Shown here in pieces: positions 22,835-33,628 of a stretch of DNA of 42,376 nt (its first letter is position 1; the number at the start of each line of letters is the position of its first letter). The translations under genes and the position numbers were made by a program. Under the pieces are notes generated by a model that was not told the DNA's origin, ran no database searches, and saw only the letters and a list, made by a program, of their open reading frames with translations. The stretch comes from Daldinia sp. FL1419 (taxonomy: Eukaryota > Ascomycota > Sordariomycetes > Xylariales > Hypoxylaceae), in assembly GCA_025201765.1 (NCBI GenBank), contig MU623554.1:1-42376 (forward strand). The letters run 5' to 3'.

Positions 22835-25800
22835 CTTGTTCCGCTCAAGGTCGCGTTGAGCTCAATTCACGAGCTAAGCCAATACCGGCAGCATTCGCAT
22901 GCTCGTCGTGAATCAGAGGTTAGGCCGAATCTATACAATCATGTTAATTATAAAATATTACCAACATGACAATAGAGAGAACGAGATGATATCTTTTCCG
23001 CGTATTTCAGATAATGTTGCGTAAGGTAATAAATTGAGTGTCACCATGGAACATTCAGACAGCTCCAATATTAGATTTCATCATAACGGGATATACAATG
23101 CAGGTAATATATAAATAGCTTAATAATTTACTTACCTTTGATGCGCGTTTTTGATTGATGTCCTTTACTCAGGTGGCGGTGCCGAAAGATTGGCGATTCA
23201 AAATAGTTGAATGTTTGATGCTTAATTTTTGATGTTCAATCAAAATAGGTGCAATCCGCGAAATATGGAAAGAGCTTTAGATGTACCGGACATAAAACGT
23301 TCGGGCATGATATTAGTCCGTTCCGATAACTTAGCGGAGCATGTCCTGTTTCATGCCCGTCCTTAGGCAAGGTACCTATCAGCCTCCAGGGCTTTATCAC
23401 GTTGGAATTTTAGAATCACCATTGATTACTTCAAGGGCATACGCTAGATTAACATATATGCCTTATGCGAATGAGACGGGAATTGGAAGACAGAGACAAT
23501 AAATGATTTACCTATTTACTTAGTATCGATTCTGATGTGTGTAAGCACTTATATATGTGATATATTACTCTAGCAATATAAATTCCAAATGTCAGCAGAG
23601 TTCTCAATTCTTCGATAGATTATTCGGATCCGGCAACTCCAGATGCTAAGCTGCCATGCCATAGAAGAGATATCTGGTTAGTTCCGGCTTAAGAATTATA
23701 CCCTACATACATTACATTAGGTGCCTAGGTAGATACTTATGTAAGTAGGTACGCATGTGGTAATGCGATTACCTACGTGTATGAGGTGTGTACATTACAA
23801 CCTTTCGTAATTGGCATCTCGTGGGGTTGGACAACGCAGACGCAGAAAATATGAAACAAACGACAGAATGACCTTAACAAATGCGGTGGAAAAGCTATTG
23901 TCCAATAATACAACCGCGCTGGATGCGGTGCTAGATGCAAGTCACCCCACTTCTGTAGGGTCGGCGTCCGACATAGCAAGTTCAGCGAATTCAATACGCT
24001 GAATAAAATCGAAATGGATGTTGCCAGAAATAGAAACACCATCTCCAATTCTCCCTCCCGTTCAATGTAACATCCGATCCAACCAGGAGCAAGTCCGGAT
24101 CGGCCTACACGCAAGAAGCTGAGTGAAATTTTCAAACTCGTAGTTAGGTGGGACTTGGTGCCTATCTGTTTGCCTTGTTGCTTTTTGCTATTGTTTTGCC
24201 AAGCGTTAGTCATGATAGAATTGCCTATGTTTTGTAGTCCACTATACTCTTGGCGAGTTGTAGGTATTTACACGCCTACTCTGGGATATATATATATATA
24301 TACCTATGTACTTGGGTACACACTTATATGATGCCCGTACGCTCGAGGCTAGTTAGCATGTAACGTCCTTTTGTTTGCTGGGATACCCGTGTAACTTGGT
24401 TCACCACTTTCCTACATAACAAGTCTTTACCACGTTCGGTTTTTTTTTCTGACTTACATTGCGTTGTGTCCCTCGACGAAACAGGAATTCATCGCGGGCT
24501 TGCTCATCGTAAGTCCTAGCATCAGACCGCTTTTTCGTTTCCCAAGAACTTTATATGCACGTTGTAAGTACAGACCTACGTGCCTACATAACCTGACGAG
24601 GTACCCAAGCAGTAGGCGATGACGGATTGAGGCATCGGTTAAGGGTCACGTGTGCGGTACGAATCAACCATGCCGCCTCTTGTTTCACCATTGACTAGAT
24701 GCATGGTTGTTCGGGCTGCCCATCGCATTCGACAACCTTGCCCGCAGGATTAGATGCGGTGTTGCTGCAAGGTGTGAGCGCTAGAGAAGCACGACGAAGC
24801 AGCCTATTTGGCAGCTGTAGCGTTTGTAGGTCGGATAGTTTATAGCAGTGTAGGGTACGGGGATGATTCTACCATAGATGGCTCTAGAGGCCTTTTGTTA
24901 TACCATTCTCCAGGGCATTACCGTAATAAGGGAAATATGTTTTAGTGCAAATGTACATACATAGGTATTTACCTAAACTACCCACTTACCTACCTACCTA
25001 GGTATGAGGCTACCTAACGACGGGTTCGAAATACCATACCAGATCAGGGGGGCGGTTTCTGGGTCGCGGGACCGTGCCTAAGCACGTAGATGAAAGTGTT
25101 ATTAGGCTGCAAGAGGCCACAGCGAATGTGACTTGATTGCAGTCAAGTAAAGTTGACGTTACGCTATTGTGTAGAGCATCGCAGTCGGCAACGTTGCGAG
25201 ACGCAATAGAATAATTCTAGCGTTATTTATTTCTTTGTTGCTATGGACATAGTGTACGGATTGATTGAATATGGCGTAGTCAGGCGTTTAACAGGCAAAT
25301 CCGTTTAAAATTGAAGTAACTCATGTGATGTACAGGGAGCCTACGGGTAGACTTGCCTTTGGAGAAATTGCCTAATGAACGACTCTAGAAATGAAGCAAT
25401 TTACTTTTTCCTTTCGTTGCCTACGGTAAATGTAGAATAGAGCCTCGTTCGTTTGCTATTACTAGTGTGTCTCAGGTATGAATGCGTTACCGTTTATCAA
25501 TTACTTAATAGGCCTATTATAGTTCCTACCTTGCACATATGTACGTGAGGATAATGCCGGTCGAGTCTTCGATGCCCGTACTATTTTATTTCTTTTATCA
25601 TATTCATCTATAATAAAAATGGGTCGAAAGAACAACGTGGAAGAAAGAAACAAAGGCAAACCTTGACAAAACTGAAACTCATACCTACAACTCGAATTTT
25701 AAATATTGATTCGCCCTATTCCTTCTTGCTTCGTTTTACTACATTTACGTTCATGATAGGGGTAGTTACATGCTTCCAAAGTATAGGGGGGGTACATAAG

Positions 25801-26495
25801 CGACTCGGTCACTCGGGTTCGAATATCACTCGGCCGGCAAGCAACCGCCGGCGCTATTTCAGGCATGCGCCGTTTATTCGCTGGACCCCGCTGAGTGGTT
25901 ACCAAGACCAAAGAGCCGCTAAAGTACAAAGCTCTAGCCAGTAGGATCTCTGTACCACGCGCTTAATCGTGGCCAATTCCGGACGTATTTAGGACCAAAG
26001 CTCCCCTCTACGAAAAGCACTGCGCTGTAACTAACTATAGGAAGTATGTATGGAAGTTTGCGTTAAAAAATGCATATGCACACCGGATAGTCTCCAAGTA
26101 TTACTTTTTTCTTATGTTATCTCCTCAAAAGGCTTTATTGGCTAAGCCTTTGTTCCAAGGGAGATAGATACCTTAGGTAAACAATAGTACTACTCTTACC
26201 AACTCTTACCTGTATATAGGTAGGTACCTTACCTATGTATATAGGTACCTCTTGGTTCAAACTCTCCGTTAAGCTGGCAGCCACTCGTAGGCTATTCCAT
26301 TATTCCATTAGAGGATGCAGGACTACCTAAGGTTAGGTATATAGGTACATGTAGGTACGATACGCTAGCGTGTGCAGGCTACTACTATACATACTACTTG
26401 CCCTGTTGGTTCGCTCGATTAAACCTTGAAGTGCAGGTATAAACCCCATAAACTCATTAAAAACCCATACAATTACCAATACTTACCTACTTAGT
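22835..26495. other. Gene-free region rich in TAGGTA/TACCTA words
   Basis: About 3.7 kb without a supportable gene. It probably includes the SSU72 promoter in its first few hundred bases. Repeated short palindromic words TAGGTA, TACCTA and GGTACC cluster near 23720-23760, 24550-24605, 24950-25015, 26180-26250 and 26325-26360, with a (TA)n run at 24287-24302. A coding-like run on the plus strand at about 23862-24002 (NDRMTLTNAVEKLLSNNTTA...) has no ATG start and ends at a stop; a 146-codon minus ORF over it and a 93-codon ORF at 25663-25944 have no domain and are read as chance. No tRNA or rRNA was found. Confidence 0.5.
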
Positions 26496-26497
26496 TA
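26496..26497. repeat. TA target-site duplication, left
   Basis: The TA dinucleotide immediately outside the left inverted repeat of the Tc1/mariner element, matched by TA at 27914-27915. Duplication of TA on insertion is the hallmark of this superfamily. Confidence 0.8.
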
Positions 26498-26524
26498 TAG
26501 TAAAGAAATAAAAAAAATGTCTAA
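26498..26524 (+). repeat. Terminal inverted repeat, left
   Basis: 27 bp starting TAGTAAAG directly after the TA duplication; matches the right end except for six transitions, all in the direction of A/T here. Confidence 0.88.
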
Positions 26525-26676
26525 TTTAAATTTAACCCCACTAATTTTTAAATACTTAAATATAACCTTATTTTTTAAATATAAATTATATAATTAAATA
26601 TGAATAGAATTTTAAGAAAATTAAATATATTATGTAGAATTGATTAAATTTTTATATGGTATAAGTTTTATAATTT

Positions 26677-27829
26677 TTAATATTTTATATATTAGCCTTT
26701 TGAAGTGATTATTGTTTCGAGGCGATTTTTTATACTTAACGCCAGGTTATCCAAGAGGTTTTTTTCAAATTCATCCTATACCTCAATTGCTGTATGAATA
26801 AGTAATTCCATTGATTGAACGTTCTTTGGCATTTCTAAAAGCTCAGGACAGCAGCGACAAATCTTCTTTTTAAATAGTTTTTATACATTTTTAATAGGGT
26901 TTAGGTTAGGGGAGTATAGAAACCAATCTACAAGCGTAATACTATTTTTTTGAGCTTAATTGCGCAATTAATCTATAATTATACGGGTTTTATGCGTAGG
27001 GGCGTTATTTATGATGAATATAAAACTAAGCTTACATATTGTTGGAAGTGTTTCTTGCAATATTTCCAAAATAACCTTATTAATAATGCCACGGCGCTTT
27101 GCGTTAGGATTTTTATATAAATCTATTAATACCGTACATTTTTTCTATCTAAAATAATCTTAAAATATTTGAGAATATCTGGTAGGTTTATTTTTTGGTT
27201 AAACATATTGTGGTAATAATTTCTCGTTTTAAAACGTTGTGGTTGTTAAGAAATGTGTAATTGAAGATAGGGTATAAAATTCAATTTTAATATATTTTTT
27301 GGTAAAACACCTACGTTTGACGTTCACCTTTATTATATGTCATTGTTAATTTGTTAGAAAAAGCCTATCGTTTTTAAAAAGACTTTGGTTTTTTTACATA
27401 TATTCTAGCAAATTCTAAACGTTTTCTGGTGTGTTCAGCTGTTAGTTTTGGTCGTTGTAAGGTTTTATGATACATTATACCTTATTCGCGAAGCTATTTT
27501 GTAATAGTCTTTCCAGATATTTTCAAACCAATTTTAGTAGCAATTTTATTAATTATAATAAAAAGATTTTGATTAATAAACCTTATAATATATCTTTTAT
27601 CCTTATTTTCAAACTTTTTGGGGTACCCACGGCCAGGCCGAGATTAATTTAATTTTTGAATTTTATAGCGCGTATTAATTTTATATATATTCTAGTACAA
27701 AACACGCTTAATTTCAGCAATTTTCTTCGCAAAGATACCTAATTCGCGTATTATTGAAATCCTCGTCCTTTTATGAGGAGAATAGTGTTTTTTAGGCTTT
27801 ATAGGAGTTGATGGGGGTGTAGGAGCTAT
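26677..27829 (-). pseudogene. Tc1-like DDE transposase, dead
   Basis: Read in the minus direction, the likely original start is now ATA at 27829 (IAPTPPSTPIKPKK). The N-terminal DNA-binding part is recognisable (HKRTRISIIRELGIFAKKIA, then RPGRGYPKKFENKDKRYIIR), followed by GKTITK-x-LRE-x-GIMYHKTLQR and KLTAEHTRKRLEFAR. The catalytic core reads FIFIINNAPTHKTR, where families have MMDNAP or similar, and later LVDWFLYSPNLNPIKNV, where families have SPDLNPIEN. Thus the second catalytic Asp is now Asn and the catalytic Glu is now Lys, both from G-to-A changes. The C terminus ends KG-stop-YIKY, matching the usual KGWYTKY. Tryptophans are repeatedly stop codons. In this copy 38 residues separate the Asp and Glu positions rather than the 34 typical of Tc1. 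Confidence 0.93.
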
Positions 27830-27886
27830 GATTGAAAAATAGGTGTTGTTTTGAATATAAGGAAGGGTTAAGGGGAAAAAAAAATT

Positions 27887-27913
27887 TTGGACGTTTTTTT
27901 TGTTTCCCTACTG
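27887..27913 (-). repeat. Terminal inverted repeat, right
   Basis: 27 bp reading inward as CAGTAGGG...; less mutated than the left copy, so closer to the ancestral terminus. TA at 27914-27915 is the right target duplication. Confidence 0.88.
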
Positions 27914-27915
27914 TA

Positions 27916-28850
27916 AACCACAAGAAAACTACAAACCATAAACCATAAACCTTGGACCTTGAACCTTGGACCCTCCCGCTGCTGTGGTACCTCTTTTTTT
28001 GCATCTCCACTTAGAACCTTTTCCATCACCCTCCAGCAAATGCACCAAATCACCAATTCTCCACTGTCCGTCCCTACAATACCCTCCCCATACCTTGACC
28101 TTACCCTATTACGAATAATTTCCTATCCTTTCTACCCTCTCGCTGACCCCTAGTCATCTTCGCAGGGCTCCTAGGGCTCCAACCTTGGATTTGGATTCGA
28201 GACCGCGAGGTCTTCTTTCTACACAACTTCGCTTGCGCCAGCGCCCGCACTTCTTTTCGCGATACGCTCTTTTTGTTTTACCACCTCGCTCTCTCTCCCT
28301 CTCTCTTTCTACCGGAAATTGGCGCTACGAAAGTCGCTTAATTCGACGACGAGACGTAATATATAGATAGTATTACGCTAGGCTACCGAAACCAGTCGCC
28401 CTTCCCGTTTCTTGTATTTGGGTTCCTGTTCGAGCATACAACGACCCCAATCAACTTCTTTCAAGACGTGGTCCAAAAGTTTCAACCGCCTTTGTCGCTC
28501 TACCTTAGAAAGGAAATTTCAGATCGAGACGTCGTATAAGATCCAAACATTGCTAATCCATCCTACCGTTTCTACCCTTCTTTCCCGACCTATCTAACAT
28601 CGCCTATCGGAGATCGCACGAGGTCGCGGAATAACTTGCAGGTCGAGTTTGTTGGGTGACATTCGCACCGTGTGTGGATGTATCTACGTCTCTAGCCCGG
28701 TTGCTGTGCAGTCTAGCTGTTCGAGAGACCGTAATACATTATAAACGTCGTGGACGTGACCCACGTATCGCGTGGTACTTCGATTAAAACAGAAATATAT
28801 ATATCTCTTCTGGGTACGCATATGAAGACTGTCTCGGTCTCCCTTCCTCG
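27916..28850 (+). promoter_or_regulatory. Upstream region and probable 5' leader of the SH3 gene
   Basis: Begins with a short reiteration of AAACCATAAACC and ACCTTGGACC / ACCTTGAACC words (27932-27973). A strong pyrimidine tract, CTCTCTCTCCCTCTCTCTTTC, at about 28286-28310 is typical of fungal core promoters just before the transcription start, which would imply a leader of about 500 bp. Short ORFs at 27959-28153, 28185-28370 and 28412-28597 lie in this leader; none looks like a gene, but any translated one would be an upstream ORF. Confidence 0.5.
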
Positions 28851-30470
28851 ATGACCGCAATCATGTCCTCAACGTACTCATCCCCAGCCGTTTCGCCTCC
28901 AGCAGCTCCACCGCAACACCATACCCCGAATCCGAATCACCCGGCCTTGACGCCGTTAATAACCTCACCTCCCGCCCGCCGATCTACCGCACCGAGACCG
29001 ATGTCACACGCTTCCAAGAACCGATTGTCGCAGTACTCGACGGGCTCTGTCCCGTCGCGGTCGCGACCCGCTTCCTTTCTCTTCCCCGTTTTCCACTCTA
29101 GCCTGTCATATACCATCGTTCGAGATTTTGCCTACCCGTCCACGCATCCGATGCACTATGGCCCCCCGCCGGAGCCTTCGAGACCGCCTTCCGGCATGAC
29201 CACCCCCGCCAGCGAGACGAGACGACTTTCGGATCCCCCCGCCTCGTGGGAAAGCAAGATTGGTTGGGATTGGGCATCAGATGGTGGACTTGGGAGAGGT
29301 GGTGAGCTTGCTCCGATCCATTTCGGCGATGGCCCTCCCTGGAGCGAAGACGAAGACTTGCAGAGCCCCGTCGTTAGCTCGCGACATCGAAAGCACAAGT
29401 CAACGTCTGCCGTCACAGGGCATCACAAGAGCCGAGGTTCGAGAGACGGCGCGTCTTCCTCGATACTTAGCGCGGGAAGCCTAGACTCCAACAGAGGATT
29501 CTACGTTGGAACAGGTGGCGACCCAAGCGAAAGGTACTACATGAGCCAGGGCGGCGAGGCCAATGGGCCGGGAGGAGAATATGTTACGTATCCGCCCGAC
29601 CAAGGTCGGCATCCTATTAACCCGTACCAACCAGCGTCGGACCAGCAACCGCGGAATTATGCCGAGAACGATACAGGATATAGGTCCGAATCAGACACTT
29701 CAAGTACTGGCTCCTCTCCGGGCTATCATCCGTACGACGAGTCCAGGTATTCGAGGGATTATCAATTCACCATTACCTCGCCAGACGAGGAAATGCACGG
29801 TAAAGCTGTCGCGTTATTCGACTTCGAGAGGGAAAATGAAAACGAGTTGCCGTTGGTCGAGGGTCAGATTATTTGGGTGTCATATAGGCACGGCCAAGGC
29901 TGGCTTGTTGCAGAGGACCCGAAGACTCAGGAAAGCGGGCTAGTACCGGAGGAGTACGTTCGGCTCCTTCGCGACATTGAAGGCGGCATGACGAGCTTGA
30001 CGGGACAGCTTGACACCGGCTCGGGAACTCCCAACGATACCGGCACCCCGACACAAGCCGAGCCCAGCGGACAAGCATCACTACCCCAGGCTACAAACGC
30101 AACCCAGTCGGGACATGCTTCGACGGGGAACAACCCGACGAATGGGTATCACCAGCCAGTCGTTTCGACCTTCTCAACCTCCAGCAAGGACCTGGATCCA
30201 TATCCTCAGCATTTATTAGGGCAACACGGGCAGCCCCCTCCGCAGGTCGTACATTACCACGGCCAACGTGGTGGCAGTCAGGCCAACACACCTACAGCTC
30301 AGAACTCTTTTGGCGATACACCGATAGGTCGCAATAGTCAAGACGCCAAACGTAATAGTTCGAATTCTAGAAGATCTCAGACGCTTGATATTCTGCCCCA
30401 TTCGAAGATGAAGTCTCCGGACCACGAGTCAGATTCGGAGGAAGAAGACACAAAACTCGAAAAACAATAG
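28851..30470 (+). CDS. SH3-domain scaffold protein (NBP2-like)
   Basis: An uninterrupted 539-codon frame. Two in-frame ATGs lie four codons apart (28851 and 28863); the second has the better context (A at -3). Residues 1-75 are Pro/Ser-rich. Residues 78-120 contain a conserved-looking block (FHSSLSYTIVRDFAYPSTHP) followed by PPEPSRPPSG and LSDPPASWE. The only clear domain is an SH3 fold at about 317-373: ALFDFERENENELPL, GQGWLVAED and VPEEYVRLL supply the ALYDY, Trp and PxxY signatures. The remainder is Ser/Gln/Gly-rich and ends in an acidic tail (SPDHESDSEEED). Architecture and length resemble filamentous-fungal relatives of yeast Nbp2, an adaptor that brings the Ptc1 phosphatase to MAPK kinases; that assignment is by resemblance. 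Intronless; convergent with the GH71 gene. Confidence 0.88.
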   Translation: MTAIMSSTYSSPAVSPPAAPPQHHTPNPNHPALTPLITSPPARRSTAPRPMSHASKNRLSQYSTGSVPSRSRPASFLFPVFHSSLSYTIVRDFAYPSTHPMHYGPPPEPSRPPSGMTTPASETRRLSDPPASWESKIGWDWASDGGLGRGGELAPIHFGDGPPWSEDEDLQSPVVSSRHRKHKSTSAVTGHHKSRGSRDGASSSILSAGSLDSNRGFYVGTGGDPSERYYMSQGGEANGPGGEYVTYPPDQGRHPINPYQPASDQQPRNYAENDTGYRSESDTSSTGSSPGYHPYDESRYSRDYQFTITSPDEEMHGKAVALFDFERENENELPLVEGQIIWVSYRHGQGWLVAEDPKTQESGLVPEEYVRLLRDIEGGMTSLTGQLDTGSGTPNDTGTPTQAEPSGQASLPQATNATQSGHASTGNNPTNGYHQPVVSTFSTSSKDLDPYPQHLLGQHGQPPPQVVHYHGQRGGSQANTPTAQNSFGDTPIGRNSQDAKRNSSNSRRSQTLDILPHSKMKSPDHESDSEEEDTKLEKQ

Positions 30471-31460
30471 TCTCTTCGAACGTGAATTAGGAAACCGAAT
30501 GTATTTCAGAACATTGAACACATTGAGTCGAAAAGAATAATTCGACGCAATTAGAGAAATTTGATTCTCTATAGTCGCACAATTATTTAGCTTCATTGCG
30601 ATAGTTACCATAGTGGCCGCCTTCGTCGGAAATGACGGTTGCCGTATGATTCGCGTTGCTTGCCTCAAACTACTAATTGTGACGACTACACCCATCGTCT
30701 GCGATTACCCATCGGCTTCTCGGGGTCGATATGTTAGCGCTGCATACGAATGGATATAGCAGGATTCTTATCGAGCCTGCATTGGTATATTTACTCGCGT
30801 GGCACATGCTGCATCGCGAGAATAGGAAGACGAAATATAGGAGACACTTGATCACATGATCAACCGGTCGAGAAGATAGCTGAATGAGAGAAATGATGAT
30901 CAAAGTAAGCGCCTAGGTATATGACCGTGACTTACAAGAGGAAGTTCTAGACTTGGCGATACTTATTCTCGTGTAGTCTTACGTTGTCTATATTAAATAG
31001 AATTGCCATGTCGTTTGTAATAGTATACCATATTTCTGATCATACTCTCCAGGCATCCATCCAGGCGAGGATTTATCGTTGGAAGTACTAATTTCAATCT
31101 CTGAAGCCTCTAAGTTATAGTGCATAATAACGGATAACGGATATTAAGGGTAAATATATGCATAAAAGGTGAAAAGAGGACGAGCCGTGGTTGTACAAGT
31201 ACGTAACAGTCAAGCTCTTATATCCAGGCTGGAAACCTGCGGCGTAGCCAAGACTAGATACAAACTACAGAGAACGTACTGTGCCGCAAAAGCAAGTATC
31301 TACCAAGGTTGGGTGCCTGGGCAATATTTTCGTATTGAAATAAGAAATAAGAAATCGTCTAAAGATTAATCCACAAACTTGGATAATACCAATCCCCAAA
31401 GACAGTAGAGTGTAGGTAGTCATTCCCTATATCCTTTCCCAAATCTCGAAGTTTTACATT
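30471..31460. terminator. Convergent intergenic region, SH3 gene / GH71 gene
   Basis: 990 bp between two 3' ends. Short ORFs on both strands (30429-30695, 30673-30903, 31169-31369) have no recognisable domain. No RNA gene or repeat was seen. Confidence 0.4.
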
Positions 31461-32955
31461 TTACTGTAGCCCAGCGACGTAGTAATTGTAATTGCAAAAT
31501 CCGTCGGTGGGATCGTTCGAAACATCTACCGCACTGTTTGCCGATGCGATGACCTGCCCACTACCGTCGATGAGCTCAATCTTCTGTGCGCCAGTCGTCA
31601 TGCCCACGACTGAGTTGTAATTCAGCCCGCCGTGTACCGGTTGTGTAGCCAAGACCTGTCCACCACTCGATATGCGTACGCTGAGGCCGTTGCTATCCGA
31701 CGGAAGGACTACGGCGTAGTTGACGGCGTCGACGGCAGCACCAGATCCGCGCGGCTTGTCCCCATTGCAGGAGGTTAATACGCCCCGGTACCACATGACA
31801 CCTGCAAAATCCCCGCTGCGTGGCTTCATGGCGCCGACATCTGTGGCACCGGCCTTGAAGGCATCGATAAAGGAGGCGACTAGAGGTTGCCACCCGTCAT
31901 GCGGCATCGTGTCCGAGTTACCATACTGTAAGATCTCTTCGGTTAAGCCTTCGGCCCAGCACGGTCCGATGTAGTGGCTCTCCCCAGCATCATTCTAAGA
32001 ATGTATACGTTAATCCAATGAAGCCTATGAAAATATGGGAAACTATGCTCACCCAGGTAATGACCTCGGTAAATTCGGGGGAGACGGAAAGTATTTGCTC
32101 CATACGCTCAGGCAGGTTAGTCTCGCCGCCACGATACCAGGAATCACCGCAGCAATGCTTATATTGCAAAGAAGATAGACCTGTGTTCCCGTTAGTACCC
32201 TTTCAAAAACAAATCCACCCAGGCAAAGACCCTTACCCATCACATATGCTTTGCCAGCGGCATCTGCGGCCGACTTAACCGCCTCATCTCTCTCCGAGGA
32301 CACGTTGGCAGGCTTTTCCGAAGTCTCAGGCCAAGCCGTCTCCCAGCTGAACACGCCGTCGACAGCATCAGCCCAGCTCTGGAAGAAAGCCTCTGGATTG
32401 CTATAGTAGTTTCCGTCGGCCTCCGGGTTGGGGATCAGATAAACGTTATTGGTGTTCTTGAAATTCTTCCACGTATCAGGGCCGATGTTGCCTCCACTGT
32501 AAGAGGAAACGACGGGTAGGTTGCTGGGTCCGTATTTAAGGTGGGCTGGGTGGTCCTTAAATTGGTCAAAGAGAGCCTGGTGCTGGTTGATGTCGCCATT
32601 TCCGTAGAAATCGAAGCTGAAGAAGAGCTTGAACGACTTGTCCCCTGCGTAATCGAATAGCTGCTGTATAGTGTTCTTCGCCCAGTCCGCGCCGGGACTT
32701 CCCACATTTAGAGCGAAGGCATCAAATCCGACATTGATAGCCCCGTCGATGTCTTGGTGCGCATGCGTAGTTTGGGAATCCACGGATCCGACCTATATAA
32801 AGTTAGAAAGTGTTTAACCTAGGCGATAGCCCGCGTAGTAAGGACGTCTTTACCATATAGTGAGCAAATACAAGCTTGCTCTCTACGACGGACCGCGTTA
32901 TGAACGCGGAGCCGGCAAGCAACAGCGCCAGCGCCGAGTTTATATTTACGTACAT
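31461..32955 (-). CDS. Secreted GH71 alpha-1,3-glucanase
   Basis: Four exons (32955-32854, 32792-32237, 32180-32053, 31994-31461) separated by introns of 61, 56 and 58 bp encode 439 residues; donors are GTAAAG, GTAAGG and GTGAGC, and the first two introns have TTCTAAC and TACTAAC branch sites. Residues 1-26 are a signal peptide (hydrophobic SALALLLAGSAFI). The mature protein starts KLVFAHYMVGSVDSQ, the GH71 opening, followed by FDAFALNVG (57-65), KLFFSFDFYG (89-98), DGVFSWETAWPE, SSLQYKHCCGDSWYRGGE and ITWNDAGESHYIGP (260-273). D95, D264 and E267 fit the family's catalytic acids, with spacing as in fission-yeast Agn1. A C-terminal beta-sandwich-like part (about 335-439) follows. There is no CBM24-type tail, so it is a short Agn1-like form. 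It should hydrolyse alpha-1,3-glucan of fungal walls during growth, septation or mycoparasitism. Confidence 0.95.
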
Positions 32956-33085
32956 GGCGACTGATACAGACAACTGTTAAAGAGTTGAAGGAAGAAAAGA
33001 AGAAGAGAAAAGAAGTTGGAACTTGGGATGAGCTGTGGTCTGAAGGGAACGAAAAGATGCGGTTGTGGTAGATTATATATATCCG
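32956..33085 (-). promoter_or_regulatory. Core promoter and leader of the GH71 gene
   Basis: On the minus strand a TATA-type element, ATATATATAAT (33072-33082), is followed by about 85 bp rich in pyrimidines (TTCTTTTCTCTTCTTCTTTT near 32990-33012) and then the ATG at 32955. This TATA, CT-tract, ATG layout is typical of strongly expressed fungal genes. Confidence 0.6.
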
Positions 33086-33628
33086 TAATATTCAGACTTA
33101 TTGGTCTTCCATTCTGAAAAGCAACTATCACGTTAAATGAAACCACGGCTTAGTACACCTTGCGTGTGAGCAGTCTGCGATATATTGCCAGAGAGGTAGC
33201 ATCACCAAGCGGCCTAGCCCCAAAGGAGGCTATAAGGCGAGTTTCTGTTTAGTCTACAGAGTTATCCATGTTCCACAGAGGGATCCTGTTCGGGCCTACC
33301 CGAGAACGAGCAGGCGTTGTGCCGTATGCCCAAGTTAGATGCCTAGGGAAGGAACCATTAAACCGCCCCCAGGATGCGATTACGTATCATCGTGCGTCCT
33401 TGCATGGACCATCCTGGCCCCCACTCCCCTTCTTGGCGACACGACTCTTGTTCGTGAGAAGATGCAAGACGTAGTCTATCTGAGCTAACCCTTAAATTGG
33501 AGCGTAAGGCTGGGTCCTTTTTTTTTCGCTTCTCGGGAAGATTGTCACGAGATTCGGGGAGCTAAGAAACCGTTAAAGGAAGAAATCCAATGATCCACGC
33601 TTAATAGACCGTTGAAGAGGGGGTTTCT
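33086..33628. other. Gene-free stretch of normal composition
   Basis: No domain-bearing ORF. A 68-codon frame at 33268-33474 starts with ATG but has no recognisable pattern. Likely upstream GH71 sequence and eroded DNA at the edge of the gene island. Confidence 0.35.

Larger units (their letters stand above)
26498..27913 (-). mobile_element. Tc1/mariner transposon, full length but RIP-inactivated
   Basis: A 1416-bp element bounded by TA dinucleotides and by 27-bp terminal inverted repeats (26498-26524 and 27887-27913). The right terminus, read inward, begins CAGTAGGGAAACAAAAAAAA; the left begins TAGTAAAGAAATAAAAAAAA. All differences between the two ends are C/T or G/A transitions, the left end being the more mutated. 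Inside lies one transposase reading frame on the minus strand with many stops. The composition is AT-rich compared with the surrounding gene island, so RIP acted on this single element within otherwise normal DNA. It implies that at least one other copy existed in the genome. Confidence 0.93.

Noticed and set aside
23773..24213. 146-codon minus-strand ORF and overlapping plus-strand frame
   Set aside because: No family pattern on either strand; start codon of the plus frame is not ATG. Treated as chance in gene-free DNA.
25013..25040. GGGTTCGAAATACC resembling a tRNA B-box; also GGGTTCGAATATC at 25817
   Set aside because: No A-box or cloverleaf upstream within the correct distance in either case.
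25663..25944. 93-codon plus-strand ORF
   Set aside because: Mixed basic and aromatic residues with no pattern; starts at a non-ATG codon; no promoter or neighbour support.
13693..32955. A biosynthetic or defence gene cluster
   Set aside because: The genes are independent housekeeping or cell-wall genes in convergent pairs with their own promoters; no enzyme set or immune domains link them.
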